A stretch of 64,000 bases of DNA from Parabacteroides chongii (lineage in GTDB: Bacteria; Bacteroidota; Bacteroidia; Bacteroidales; Tannerellaceae): assembly GCF_029581355.1 (NCBI RefSeq), contig NZ_CP120849.1:3876501-3940500 (forward strand), given 5' to 3'. Shown in pieces: positions 53,321 through 63,348 of this stretch. Both the position numbers and the translations under genes were made by a program. The notes under the pieces are model-generated. The model did no database searches. It was not told where the DNA came from and saw nothing but the letters and a program-made list of their open reading frames with translations. How positions within the stretch are numbered: the first letter of the stretch is position 1; each line of letters opens with the position of its first letter.

Positions 53321-55231
53321 ATGAATATTATACATAAATTATTAGTATATGCCTGTGCTGCGGGCTGTTTTTTGTCTGCCGCATGTTCGGATGAGTACCG
53401 GACGGAACGGGACGACGACGGCGACAAGCCGGTGGAGGAGAACTATCTCCGACTGACGCTCCGTTGTCCGGATGCCAAGGCACCGCTCACCCGCTCGAAT
53501 CCTACAGGAGGCGAGAACGGCGACGGCTACGAGCCGGGGCAGGACTACGAGACGCGCATCGACGACCTGATGTTGCTCTTCTACCAAGGGACAGACGGGG
53601 TGAACTCGCCTGCCTTGACCCCGATAGACAAGATTATCTATCTCGACCGCGACGCTATGCAGGGCGACAACCGCACCGAACCGGTGTTGGTGGGATTGCC
53701 CGCCGGATGGTACGACCTGCTGGTTATTACCAACACCGGCAATATCCGCCCGCAGCTCAAAGACTTGACGCTCGGAGAAGTACGTGACTTCCTGCAAAAG
53801 CGTGCGTGGATGGAAAGAAACGGCGAGTATTCACATTTCGTGATGGCTTCGGACGGCCACCTGGACGAGAAGGTGTATATCTGTGGCGACAACACGATCG
53901 ATAACCCCGCTTTCGCAACGGTCGAGGTCGAACGCCATGCGGCACGCATCGACTACCTGCCGGTACATGACTATTTCGATGTGATGGACAAGACGGCGGG
54001 AGCAGCCCGCGTGTCGATTACCGGTGCCATGATCGTCAACAAGCTGGATGCAGGTTCATTCATGGTCAAACGAGTGGTCGGAGCGGTGGCCAACGATGCG
54101 TTCGGACCGGCAAGCGCAGTTGAGTTTTTAGGCTTGGAGTTGCCTGAATGGGGCGACCACCAGACTAACTACGTGCTCGACCCGTGGAGCCGCTACAAGA
54201 CGATGGCGAATGTGAACAGCGAGATGTTCAACCCTAACTGGCCGGAGCGTCCCGCTTCGGACGGCAAACCGGTCGAAGCACTCTATGAAAACTACTTTAT
54301 GAGTTTCGGTACTTCGGCAGGTAACTGGCGTTTCACCAACGGTATGGGTGACCGCGTGGGCGAATGGTACTGCGTGGGCTACACGAAAGAAAATACGGTA
54401 GCGCGTGCCGACCAGTCGCCTTACTATTGCACAGGCGTGGTGTTCAGGACATTATACGGACCCGGAAGGTGTCTCTTCTATGATCCCGCTACCGGAACGA
54501 CCGACTATCGCAAAGGATTGGACGGTTCGCCGTTTACCTTCTTTGCTTTCAAAGGCGTAATTTACGGTTCGCCCGAAGCAGCGATGCTGGCTTTCACTGA
54601 AGGGGCACTGGACGTCTCTACCTACGACTTCACGGGCAAGACCTGGGGCGACGTGCGTTCGCTGGCATCGAGCTTGAAGGAGGGCGACCCGACCGGATAC
54701 CGCCGTTTCCTTTCAAGGCAGTTGAAAGACAAGGATTCTTCAGCTGCTCTGACTGCTGCCGAAGTTTCGGCATTGGCGTGGAAGGAATATATGTATACGA
54801 CGTTCGGATATGCCTCACGCACGGATGGCACGCCGCAGGTCAATCAGGGCGGTAAAGACACGCGTCGTCTGTTGGCACGCTATGGTCTGCATACCTATGT
54901 GGACGGTGTTTGTTTCTACACACACTGGATTCGCCATTCTAACAACAATGCTCCGTCGAAGGGCATCATGGAGTATGCCATTGTGCGCAACAACGTCTAC
55001 AAGTTGCGCATCCGTGACTTCTACGGCCTGGGAGACGATATTCCCTACGAACCGCCGTTCGATCCCGAACCTAAGGACCCGATAAATCCGGATAACCCGG
55101 ATGATCCGAAAGACCCCGAAGATCCCGACAATCCAGATGAACCGAACAAACCCGATGAACCGGAAAAAATCGAAATCGAAGTGATTGTCAAGCCTTGGGG
55201 ACCGCTTCAGGACGAGACGATTTATTTTTAA
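53321..55231 (+). CDS. Mfa1-like fimbrillin lipoprotein
   Basis: 636 residues. The signal ends in a lipobox (LSAAC, cysteine at residue 23). The FimA/Mfa N-terminal domain starts around 45 (YLRLTLRCPDAKAPLTR, DDLMLLFYQGTDG), and the C-terminal Mfa1 domain includes SKGIMEYAIVRNNVYKLRIR near 555-575. A linker of Asp-Pro repeats (about 580-615) precedes the terminal IEIEVIVKPWGPLQDET. Family members are proteolytically processed on the surface and polymerise by donor-strand exchange. It is distinctly GC-rich. Confidence 0.87.
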   Translation: MNIIHKLLVYACAAGCFLSAACSDEYRTERDDDGDKPVEENYLRLTLRCPDAKAPLTRSNPTGGENGDGYEPGQDYETRIDDLMLLFYQGTDGVNSPALTPIDKIIYLDRDAMQGDNRTEPVLVGLPAGWYDLLVITNTGNIRPQLKDLTLGEVRDFLQKRAWMERNGEYSHFVMASDGHLDEKVYICGDNTIDNPAFATVEVERHAARIDYLPVHDYFDVMDKTAGAARVSITGAMIVNKLDAGSFMVKRVVGAVANDAFGPASAVEFLGLELPEWGDHQTNYVLDPWSRYKTMANVNSEMFNPNWPERPASDGKPVEALYENYFMSFGTSAGNWRFTNGMGDRVGEWYCVGYTKENTVARADQSPYYCTGVVFRTLYGPGRCLFYDPATGTTDYRKGLDGSPFTFFAFKGVIYGSPEAAMLAFTEGALDVSTYDFTGKTWGDVRSLASSLKEGDPTGYRRFLSRQLKDKDSSAALTAAEVSALAWKEYMYTTFGYASRTDGTPQVNQGGKDTRRLLARYGLHTYVDGVCFYTHWIRHSNNNAPSKGIMEYAIVRNNVYKLRIRDFYGLGDDIPYEPPFDPEPKDPINPDNPDDPKDPEDPDNPDEPNKPDEPEKIEIEVIVKPWGPLQDETIYF

Positions 55232-55250
55232 CGTGCAAAATTGGAGAACA

Positions 55251-56273
55251 ATGAACTATCATAAAATACTATATCTTTTATTCCCGGTGCTGGCGGTGTT
55301 TTGCCTCGCCGGACTGGCTTCATGCGATTATATCCATGACGAACTGCCTCTTTGCCGGCACACGCTCCGTTTCGTCTACCGGCATAACATCAAACACGCC
55401 GATGCGTTTGCCTACGAAATGGTGAACCAGGAGCGCGAAAAGAACGTCCGCCTCTACATCTACGACGACAAGGGGGCGTTCCTATCTTCCCGTCTGATCG
55501 AGGGCGAGGAACTGAAAAAGAACGAAGTAGACCTCAGCGAACTGGCTCCGGGTGATTACCGCCTGTTGGCTTGGGCGGGGCTGAACGATACGGATTATAC
55601 CTGGATGGAACCCGCCGCAGGCTCTACGATCGAAGACTTCCGTATGGCGGTGAAGGCGGCGGAGAACCGTGTGGACCGCGAGTTGTCGGGACTCTTCCAG
55701 GGTGAGCTGGACTATACGATCCCGGCGGGCGGCGCGACCGACACCGAGTTTCCGCTCGTGAAAAACACCAACAAAATCCGTTTCATCTTGGTGGATGCCA
55801 ACCGGGGTACGGAGCTGTCGAAAGACGCCTTCGACTTTGTAGTCACCACTACCAACGGCGACCTCGATGCGCACAACCAGCCCATCGCCGACAAGCGCAT
55901 CACCTGGCTGCCCTACCTGCAACAGGTCGAAACGGTCAAATCGGCTGATAATGCAACCGTTGCCTACGATGCCGTCTGCACCGAGCTGAACACCTTGCGC
56001 CTGATCGACAACGCGACCGGTACGCTGAGTGTCCGCTATGCAAGCGAAAAGACGCCGTTTATCAATGTCGATCTGGCAGGTCTGTTGAAGTTGACGCAGA
56101 TCGAGTCGCACAAACTGGACGGACAGGAATATCTGGATCGTCAGGACGAATATGTGCTCACCGCATACGTGGATATCGCCGGCGGACGGGCTCATTGCCT
56201 CTATGTAGTAGTGGACGACTGGATCGTCCGTCTCGAAGACGTGACACTTGGTAATGAGGAGATGGGATTATGA
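55251..56273 (+). CDS. FimB/Mfa2-type fimbrial anchor protein
   Basis: 340 residues from the ATG at 55251 (MNYHKILYLLFPVLAVFCLA); the frame opens earlier, but that part overlaps the end of the fimbrillin gene. The lipobox cysteine is in LASC near residue 25, followed by IHDELPLCRHTLRFVYRHNI, the N-terminal pattern of FimB/Mfa2. In Porphyromonas the family caps the base of the fibre and controls its length. The gene overlaps the next by 4 bp (ATGA). Confidence 0.85.
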   Translation: MNYHKILYLLFPVLAVFCLAGLASCDYIHDELPLCRHTLRFVYRHNIKHADAFAYEMVNQEREKNVRLYIYDDKGAFLSSRLIEGEELKKNEVDLSELAPGDYRLLAWAGLNDTDYTWMEPAAGSTIEDFRMAVKAAENRVDRELSGLFQGELDYTIPAGGATDTEFPLVKNTNKIRFILVDANRGTELSKDAFDFVVTTTNGDLDAHNQPIADKRITWLPYLQQVETVKSADNATVAYDAVCTELNTLRLIDNATGTLSVRYASEKTPFINVDLAGLLKLTQIESHKLDGQEYLDRQDEYVLTAYVDIAGGRAHCLYVVVDDWIVRLEDVTLGNEEMGL

Positions 56274-57652
56274 AAAACAGATTGAACCAATACAAGAGCT
56301 TGCCACTGCTTGCCAGCCTGTTTGCCCTCATCGCGTTCGGTTGCGTGAGCGGCGAACGGGGTGCGGGGGGCGACCCCGACCTTCCTGACATGCTGGAGGT
56401 GGATTTGCAGGTGGGTATCTCTGAGACTTCGAAGTCGTTGCAGACGAAAGCCGCAGATGCAAATGCGTTGCCCGGTGAACAGATCAACTCTTTGGTCGTG
56501 TTTATCGTCAATGCTTCCGATAAGATAGAAAAGAAATTCCAACCGGATTTGACTGGTGACGAGGAAGCGAAAAAAGGCGAATTGACAAGCTGGAAGTCCG
56601 GCTCTTTCGAGATTACCGGTGGTCCGAAGAAGATTTATGCGTTTGCCAACTGGGAGTCGATAAAAGACAATCCGTTGGAAAATGTTGTAAATATACCGGA
56701 AGGACAAGATATGCCGTCGCTTCCCGTATCCGTTTCTTGGGAATCCGGTGTTAATGACATTTCTAAGACATCAAAATTCCTCCCCATGAGCGTGCAGGAA
56801 GAGTGGATTCCGGCAAAAGGGGGGAAACCGATTTGTTTGGTTCGTTTAATAAGTCGTTTGAAAGTCAAGATGCTCAACAGAACGAGCCATACGATTACTG
56901 TTACAAAGTTAACTTTAGGCAAGTTCAACACGGCAGGAAATCTTTTTGAAGCGGATAAGTATTTGGCTCTGACGGGAGGCGGTTATTCGATTGACAAGCC
57001 TTTCGAAGATAACAAGCAACTTGCAGTAAGCGAATCCATAGAATCCGATTGGTATTACGTGAACGAATCGGAAGCTACCGACGGTTTTGAGGTGGAGTTG
57101 GAAACGAGTAGTGACAAACATTTAACAGGTGATAACCCCCATCAAGGAACGAAGTACACCGCTCTTCGCCAGATCCCCCGCAACCATTTTTGGAATCTGA
57201 ATATTGAGTTCACGCCTTATAAATTGACGCTTTTAGCCGTAAGTAATGAAAATCCTCCGATCGGCGGGTATCCGGAATCTTCGGTAACAAGCAAAGGTAT
57301 AACCGATTTGGTTTGCACTGTATATGGCGGTGGTCCGTTTACTATTATAATCGAAAAGTTAGTTTCGCAGGAGGAAAACGGAGATGTAGATCTTTCTGAC
57401 CAGGTAACTTGGAGTATCGGAAAGGTAGATAAGGGAGATTTGTTGGCAGAAGCTCCTAATAAAATCGAGCAAGCCACAATGGATGGTGCATCACGTTATC
57501 AAATAACAGGCGGTCGCATGGTCGGTGCAGCCACTAAGGATCAAAGCGCGACCTTCGAATTGATTGCAAAGAAAGACGACAGTGTTTTAGCCACTTTCCA
57601 AATCCAGTTACGATTTGCGGATCTATTTGAACTGACAACAGATAAAAACTAA
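56270..57652 (+). CDS. FimA/Mfa-like accessory fimbrillin
   Basis: 460 residues with lipoprotein signal (LFALIAFGC) and a FimA-type N-terminal domain (LEVDLQVGISETSKSLQTKA, INSLVVFIVNASDKIEKKF, GGPKKIYAFANW). The second half (about 310-460) holds immunoglobulin-like strands. It is translationally coupled to the FimB gene by ATGA. It is likely an accessory or tip-proximal pilin; which position it takes is not visible. Confidence 0.8.
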   Translation: MKNRLNQYKSLPLLASLFALIAFGCVSGERGAGGDPDLPDMLEVDLQVGISETSKSLQTKAADANALPGEQINSLVVFIVNASDKIEKKFQPDLTGDEEAKKGELTSWKSGSFEITGGPKKIYAFANWESIKDNPLENVVNIPEGQDMPSLPVSVSWESGVNDISKTSKFLPMSVQEEWIPAKGGKPICLVRLISRLKVKMLNRTSHTITVTKLTLGKFNTAGNLFEADKYLALTGGGYSIDKPFEDNKQLAVSESIESDWYYVNESEATDGFEVELETSSDKHLTGDNPHQGTKYTALRQIPRNHFWNLNIEFTPYKLTLLAVSNENPPIGGYPESSVTSKGITDLVCTVYGGGPFTIIIEKLVSQEENGDVDLSDQVTWSIGKVDKGDLLAEAPNKIEQATMDGASRYQITGGRMVGAATKDQSATFELIAKKDDSVLATFQIQLRFADLFELTTDKN

Positions 57653-57664
57653 ATTCAGAATACG

Positions 57665-60600
57665 ATGAAACGAAAAAAAACAATATATGACAAATGGCTC
57701 CGAACGTTATTCCTGTCGTTTGCCCTGCTCACAGGCGGAGGTGTCGGGATGGCTTGGGGACAGGAAACGACGACTAGACCGGTGATTAGCCTAATGTTTT
57801 CAGAAGATCATGATAAAGTTCATGTGAAAGAAGAGATTATTTATGTTGATCCAACTAAGCCACGTGTATTGTCGATACCAGTGTTGAATGTAAATACGAG
57901 GAACAATAATGACCAATCCTACAACTGGTTTGTTCATTGGTATGTGAAAAATGGGGATAATTTTGTCAAAGAAAGAATAGGACATCACTCAGTAACTGTT
58001 ACTAAAAACATGTCTGCTAATAGAGGTGGATCTTTGAGTATATGTAATGAAAACTCAGTAGGAAATACAGGAAATGCAGATTTGTACATAACACATGATT
58101 ATTTTATCAAAGTCAAAGAAACCGATGGCTTAATTTGGTCGAATCGATTAAAAGATTCAAATGTCATTCCGGAACAAACCAACGGGATTTTGAGTGAATA
58201 TAAGCGTGGTCTGGGAATCGACGCCTCTACCATTGTCTATACATTGCCGGAGGACTATGCAGATGGTGATGTTGTGTATTGTGATGTAAGTGTTTATCAG
58301 GATGGAACTTGGACACCTTCAAGTTCTTCTGACATCAAAGGAACATATGCAGAACCCACCTTGCTTAAACGATACAAGTATGTAATAAAAAAAGCGGAAG
58401 AGTGTCCTTCTTATATTCAGGAGAAAACAATTTATCATATCGATTTTCCGAAAGATGCAGAATCTATAAACTTATCTATGCCTTATACACCGGATAATTA
58501 TTTTTGGAACGATGGGAAGGTTCACCAAGGATCAAAATTTCAATATCGAATAAATAGTGATGATAATGCCGATTTTAAAGATTTTCATCTTGTAACAAGA
58601 AAGGCAGACTTGGATTTGCAACAGACGCAGAAAATAGAAATAAACGATGCGCTTAAAAATGATTTTAAGGTTGATATACGAGCCATTTGTAATGAAAACA
58701 CTCCCCATCAGAGTGGGGTTATTGCCACTTTCAATTTTCATCCGATTGAGAATGCTAAGTTCATATTGGAAGATGAGATAAATAAGGATAGTGACAGATG
58801 GCCCAGAGGGAATATTAAGAAATATAAACAAATAGGGATTGTTGATTTTGACCAAAATTCTATTGTAAATGAGATTCAAGCAGGTGATAATATGTCAAAT
58901 AATCCTTTGGGTTCTTTCAACCAGTCTGAAACAAGTTACGGATTTATATATAAAAACGGTAAGTCCTTATTAGACCAAAATTCAAAGTGTTATACTTCAT
59001 ATCCTGGAATGTATGGCTTGTTTAGAAGTGCGAATGTTGAAGGTAAGTCTAAACATGATGGTCTTTGTTCTACTGGCGATGTAAATAGATACTATAAGTG
59101 GGTAACACCTTATATAGAAAAAGCGTATAATTATGGAAGTAAAATTTATGAAAACAGAGAATTGTATGATCGAACTTATACAGTAACCAAGGAAGCAGGC
59201 GATACAAAATACGGTTATTTTTGTTATATTGATGCAACTGATGAACCGGGAACTTTGGTTTCCGTACCAATAGAAGGTTCTATTTGTGGAAATACGGAGT
59301 TGACCGTAACCGGATGGTTAGCCGATATGACGCGCCCGGGATGTGACGTATGGGCTGATGGTAATCCTCTTCCGTTGGTTCCTAATTTGAATATAATATT
59401 AAAAGGAGTAAAAGGTCAAGAAGAAGTTGTACTTCACAGGTTTACAACAGGAGATGCATTAACGGATTATAAAGATAATAAGCTTGGTCATTCAAATGCT
59501 TCTAATGTAAATACAGAGACCAGAGATAAATTTAATTATAACCTTATGAAATGGCAACAATTCCATTACAAATTTGTCGTTTCGGAAGATGAGATCGCCG
59601 GCTGTACCGAATTTTATTTGGAAGTCCAAAACAACGAGCCCCACACCGATGGAGCCGACTATGCCATTGACGATATCCGTATCTTTAAAAGAAAACCGGA
59701 AGTTGAAATTATCCAAGCCGGTGACTTGTGTGATACGGAATTAAAAACAGTCAAATATGCAACAAGTTATAGTAATATAATGAGTGTAATGGGGTTGACT
59801 GCGAACACAAAAGTGGAAGGTATAAATAAAGACGTTGAATGGGATGACAAGTTGCCTCAGGAGTTGAAGGATTATATAAGTGAAAAATATCCTAATGGCG
59901 AAAGTGATGCAGTAGAATATTTTACAAAAATTTATTATTCCGTTTATGCGGAGGATAATTTAAATAGTCCTATTGAAATCGACTACGATGGTGACGGCAT
60001 CCCGGAATCATGTCGTGTGTCTTATCTTTCCACTCGTAAGGAAGATATGAAATGGGTGGATTCGTCTTTTGGTTCGGATGGGAAAACTTCGGGAGATAAA
60101 ATCTATTCTCTTCCTCTTAATATTGGTGAGTCTTTTGATCCCAATAAAAAATATATAGCCAGAATTTCCGCTCAACCGATAGGTCACCCAAGTGTGCCTG
60201 TTAAGTGTGATGCTTGTGCTTTAACCGGAGATCCGTTTAGTATTTCTCTTACGGGAGATCGCTTTAAGATATTTGAAGGGGATGATTTGAATACTGAAAT
60301 CTCATCGCCGGAAAATGCGGAGCAGGGGAAAAGATATAAAATAGCCGGTAATTTCCGTTATTTGGGTGAGAATGGATGGGAAACAGTAGAAAATGCCAAG
60401 TTTGATTGGTTTATAGGAGATGTTGTAGAGTTTAATGCATCAACAGTGACTGTGAATAGTCAAACATACACAATAGCACAGGCACTAAGGGAGATTTCTA
60501 CGAATCCTGATGGGAGTGAGGTTATAAAAAATGCTTTAACAACTTATGGAGAAGAATATTGTAAAGACAATGCGAGGGGAAAATTTGTTTTTAGTCAACC

Positions 60601-63271
60601 ATTCTTTGAATACACAATGGCAAACAAATACCAAACAATTATAGGTTTGCCACAAGCTCAACAAAAAGATGGTAATGGTAATGTGATTGATGACCATTTG
60701 TATTGCCCTGACCCTGTCGTAATCCAATTAGGTCCGAATCCTCCGACTATCGAGCCGGGTGATCCCAACGTGCCCGATCCAGAGGACTCGGATGATCCCC
60801 AAGACCCTGAAGACCCGGATCCCAAAGATCCGGAGGATCCGAATAATCCGAACCAACCCGATGATTTTGGAGGTAAACATGTCCGTTCCGTCCGTGTCGG
60901 ATTAGTCCAGATACGGGATATGCAGCAGAGTGGTGGTACATTGCGTATTCCGATTCATCTCCGGAAGTCGGCAGATGGTGAGACATTTGCCAAGGATACA
61001 AAGACCGATATAACGATTTTGAAGACTTCTGACACGAAATGGAATAAATCAAAATCGGTTGCTACTTTGGAGGAACTTGTCGATGATGCTACAACAGTAG
61101 CCTGGACTACGAATTATTTCAAAATCAAATTCACCTCAGATGCTGTTAACAACTTCAAAGAAGGTTTTTGGTATATGGTGGATATACCTTATGTTGTAAA
61201 GGATAAAGAAGATAAGATTACTTATTCCAGTTCTTTCCAACTCACCCTCAAAATCGTCCCCGAATATGTGACGTGGGTAGGAAGTACCGAGAATATGCAC
61301 AACTGGAATAACGACGGACCAAAGCATTGGAGACGGTCTACGGATAATGAACTTTATACAATGAACATTGCAAACAAAAACGGTGAGCATACTGAAGCCT
61401 ACACTCCGATGCGTTTCACGAAAGTGACTATTCACGGGAAAGCGAAAGATAAGAATGGTAGTTATAGTACTGATGGAAACGCTTATGCCGCCTATCCGTA
61501 TTTGTACAGATTGAGTAAACGGACGACAGCTCCAGCAGCCTTAGTAGATATGGCTCCGGCAGGTATGGATGCAACTATCGGTGCCGCCACCAAGAATATC
61601 GAATACGACTTGCTTGCCGATCCGGATTATGAACGGGAGTTGTTTGGAAGTGTTACGAATCCGGATAAGTCGACTACAGGTGATAATCACAACTACTCCT
61701 GTGTCCGCTTCTACGGCAACATCTGCGACGAGATCTACATCAAGCCCGAATCGGAAATCCTGCATACGGAGTACCTGACCTACAACACGGCACGGGTAGA
61801 CTACGAAATGGCTCCGAACCGCTGGTACATGCTCGCTTCACCTTTGAAAGGCGTAGTGTCGGGGGATATGTATTTGCCGACAGGTACAGAAACTCCAAAG
61901 GTAGGTAGCTATGCACGCCAGGAAACACCCGCGTTTACGGATATTACCTATGTGGATAATACAAACTATTCCCGTTGGAAACCTGCCGTTTATATGCGCG
62001 GATGGGATAAGGCTACAGCTACGGTTGTTCGCCCGGATGGTACTAAGCCCAATTACGGGATTACAGGTAGTTGGTCAAACCTCTATAATGATGTAGATGT
62101 TCCGTTTACTCCGGGTACTGGATTCTCGATTGGGACAAAGACGGATAGAACTACAACATTAACTAACGATAAAGTATTGTTTCGTCTGCCAAAGGTTGAT
62201 ACTGAATATACGTATTATGGTAGTAGTAATGGTACAGAAGGAGATAAAACAAAGTTGACAAATCGTGAAGATAACGGCCGCTTCCATATCAGCCCTGATG
62301 AAAAAGGACAAAAGGCTGTTACTTCTTGTTCGGCATCCTCTACCGGCGGTATGTTCGGTAATCCGTTCATGTCGCATTTGGATATGACAAAGTTCTTACA
62401 AGGTAAGTCACAAAAAACTTACTATATCATGACCGCTACAGGTACGACTACCAATATCTTGGGTGATGAATATTCCATCTCAACAGGTGACGCAGATCCT
62501 AAGTTTGTCGCCCCTCTCCAATCATTCATCGTGAAAGATCTGGCTTCTGCCACTTTCACAACCGATATGATTGCGAAAGCCCCGACAACCGGAAAGCTCG
62601 GTTTGCGCTCCGCAACCGTCGCTCCGGCCGAAGAGTCCCTGCCGCAATTGCGCATCACTGCCACCCGTGACGGCATACGCAACACCGCCGTCGTTGCCGG
62701 TCTTGCCACCGCTTCGGACAGCTATGTGGAGGGTGAAGACGCTGCCTTGCTGATCAACGAGGAAGTCGCCGCACCACAGGTGTATACTCTTGCCGGTAAT
62801 CAGATGGTAGCCATCAACGTGACACCCGACCTGGCTGAAATCCCCGTCGGTATCCACGGCAAAGACGCGACCCCGGTAGAGCTGAGCTTCAAACTGTCAG
62901 GTGCCATGAAGAACGTGAAGCTGGTAGACAAACAGACCGGCAAGCGTTATGACGTGACCGACGGCCTGACACTGACCGTCCCGGGCAACACCTACGGACG
63001 CTACTTCTTGAACGGCTCCATCGCCACGTCGAACGAGATCATCGCCCAGGGCCGCATCATCTTCTACAACAGTGCGCCTGGCCGCATCGACGTCTCTTCG
63101 GTCGATGCACTCAGCGAAGTGACGGTCTACGACATCTCCGGCCGTGCCCTGCGCACCTTGCGCAACCTGAATACCCCGACCGTCTCTGTCGATCACCTCG
63201 CACCGGGCATCTACGTCGTCCGTGCCGAAAGCGGTTCGCAAGTCGTAAGTGAAAAGGTAGAAGTGAAGTAA
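57665..63271 (+). CDS. Giant T9SS-sorted surface protein, candidate fimbrial tip adhesin
   Basis: 1868 residues. A signal peptide (LFLSFALLTGGGVGMAWG) is followed by a long beta-rich region (about 40-1020), a linker of Asp-Pro repeats (about 1018-1055), a second region of unique sequence (1060-1790) and a C-terminal type A T9SS sorting domain (about 1795-1868, SEVTVYDISGRALRTLR, VDHLAPGIYVVRAESG). Such domains are cleaved as the protein is exported and anchored. It closes the fimbrial operon, 12 bp after the previous gene, where tip adhesins are often found. Base composition varies: the first 3 kb is visibly AT-rich, while the last 0.7 kb is GC-rich like the pilin genes. Confidence 0.8.
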   Translation: MKRKKTIYDKWLRTLFLSFALLTGGGVGMAWGQETTTRPVISLMFSEDHDKVHVKEEIIYVDPTKPRVLSIPVLNVNTRNNNDQSYNWFVHWYVKNGDNFVKERIGHHSVTVTKNMSANRGGSLSICNENSVGNTGNADLYITHDYFIKVKETDGLIWSNRLKDSNVIPEQTNGILSEYKRGLGIDASTIVYTLPEDYADGDVVYCDVSVYQDGTWTPSSSSDIKGTYAEPTLLKRYKYVIKKAEECPSYIQEKTIYHIDFPKDAESINLSMPYTPDNYFWNDGKVHQGSKFQYRINSDDNADFKDFHLVTRKADLDLQQTQKIEINDALKNDFKVDIRAICNENTPHQSGVIATFNFHPIENAKFILEDEINKDSDRWPRGNIKKYKQIGIVDFDQNSIVNEIQAGDNMSNNPLGSFNQSETSYGFIYKNGKSLLDQNSKCYTSYPGMYGLFRSANVEGKSKHDGLCSTGDVNRYYKWVTPYIEKAYNYGSKIYENRELYDRTYTVTKEAGDTKYGYFCYIDATDEPGTLVSVPIEGSICGNTELTVTGWLADMTRPGCDVWADGNPLPLVPNLNIILKGVKGQEEVVLHRFTTGDALTDYKDNKLGHSNASNVNTETRDKFNYNLMKWQQFHYKFVVSEDEIAGCTEFYLEVQNNEPHTDGADYAIDDIRIFKRKPEVEIIQAGDLCDTELKTVKYATSYSNIMSVMGLTANTKVEGINKDVEWDDKLPQELKDYISEKYPNGESDAVEYFTKIYYSVYAEDNLNSPIEIDYDGDGIPESCRVSYLSTRKEDMKWVDSSFGSDGKTSGDKIYSLPLNIGESFDPNKKYIARISAQPIGHPSVPVKCDACALTGDPFSISLTGDRFKIFEGDDLNTEISSPENAEQGKRYKIAGNFRYLGENGWETVENAKFDWFIGDVVEFNASTVTVNSQTYTIAQALREISTNPDGSEVIKNALTTYGEEYCKDNARGKFVFSQPFFEYTMANKYQTIIGLPQAQQKDGNGNVIDDHLYCPDPVVIQLGPNPPTIEPGDPNVPDPEDSDDPQDPEDPDPKDPEDPNNPNQPDDFGGKHVRSVRVGLVQIRDMQQSGGTLRIPIHLRKSADGETFAKDTKTDITILKTSDTKWNKSKSVATLEELVDDATTVAWTTNYFKIKFTSDAVNNFKEGFWYMVDIPYVVKDKEDKITYSSSFQLTLKIVPEYVTWVGSTENMHNWNNDGPKHWRRSTDNELYTMNIANKNGEHTEAYTPMRFTKVTIHGKAKDKNGSYSTDGNAYAAYPYLYRLSKRTTAPAALVDMAPAGMDATIGAATKNIEYDLLADPDYERELFGSVTNPDKSTTGDNHNYSCVRFYGNICDEIYIKPESEILHTEYLTYNTARVDYEMAPNRWYMLASPLKGVVSGDMYLPTGTETPKVGSYARQETPAFTDITYVDNTNYSRWKPAVYMRGWDKATATVVRPDGTKPNYGITGSWSNLYNDVDVPFTPGTGFSIGTKTDRTTTLTNDKVLFRLPKVDTEYTYYGSSNGTEGDKTKLTNREDNGRFHISPDEKGQKAVTSCSASSTGGMFGNPFMSHLDMTKFLQGKSQKTYYIMTATGTTTNILGDEYSISTGDADPKFVAPLQSFIVKDLASATFTTDMIAKAPTTGKLGLRSATVAPAEESLPQLRITATRDGIRNTAVVAGLATASDSYVEGEDAALLINEEVAAPQVYTLAGNQMVAINVTPDLAEIPVGIHGKDATPVELSFKLSGAMKNVKLVDKQTGKRYDVTDGLTLTVPGNTYGRYFLNGSIATSNEIIAQGRIIFYNSAPGRIDVSSVDALSEVTVYDISGRALRTLRNLNTPTVSVDHLAPGIYVVRAESGSQVVSEKVEVK

Positions 63272-63348
63272 AAGTGTAACTCTTATGTAAATGATATCAA
63301 ATTGGGGAATCGATGATGCGCCCGGCGTCCCGGTAGATGCTCGGAAAA

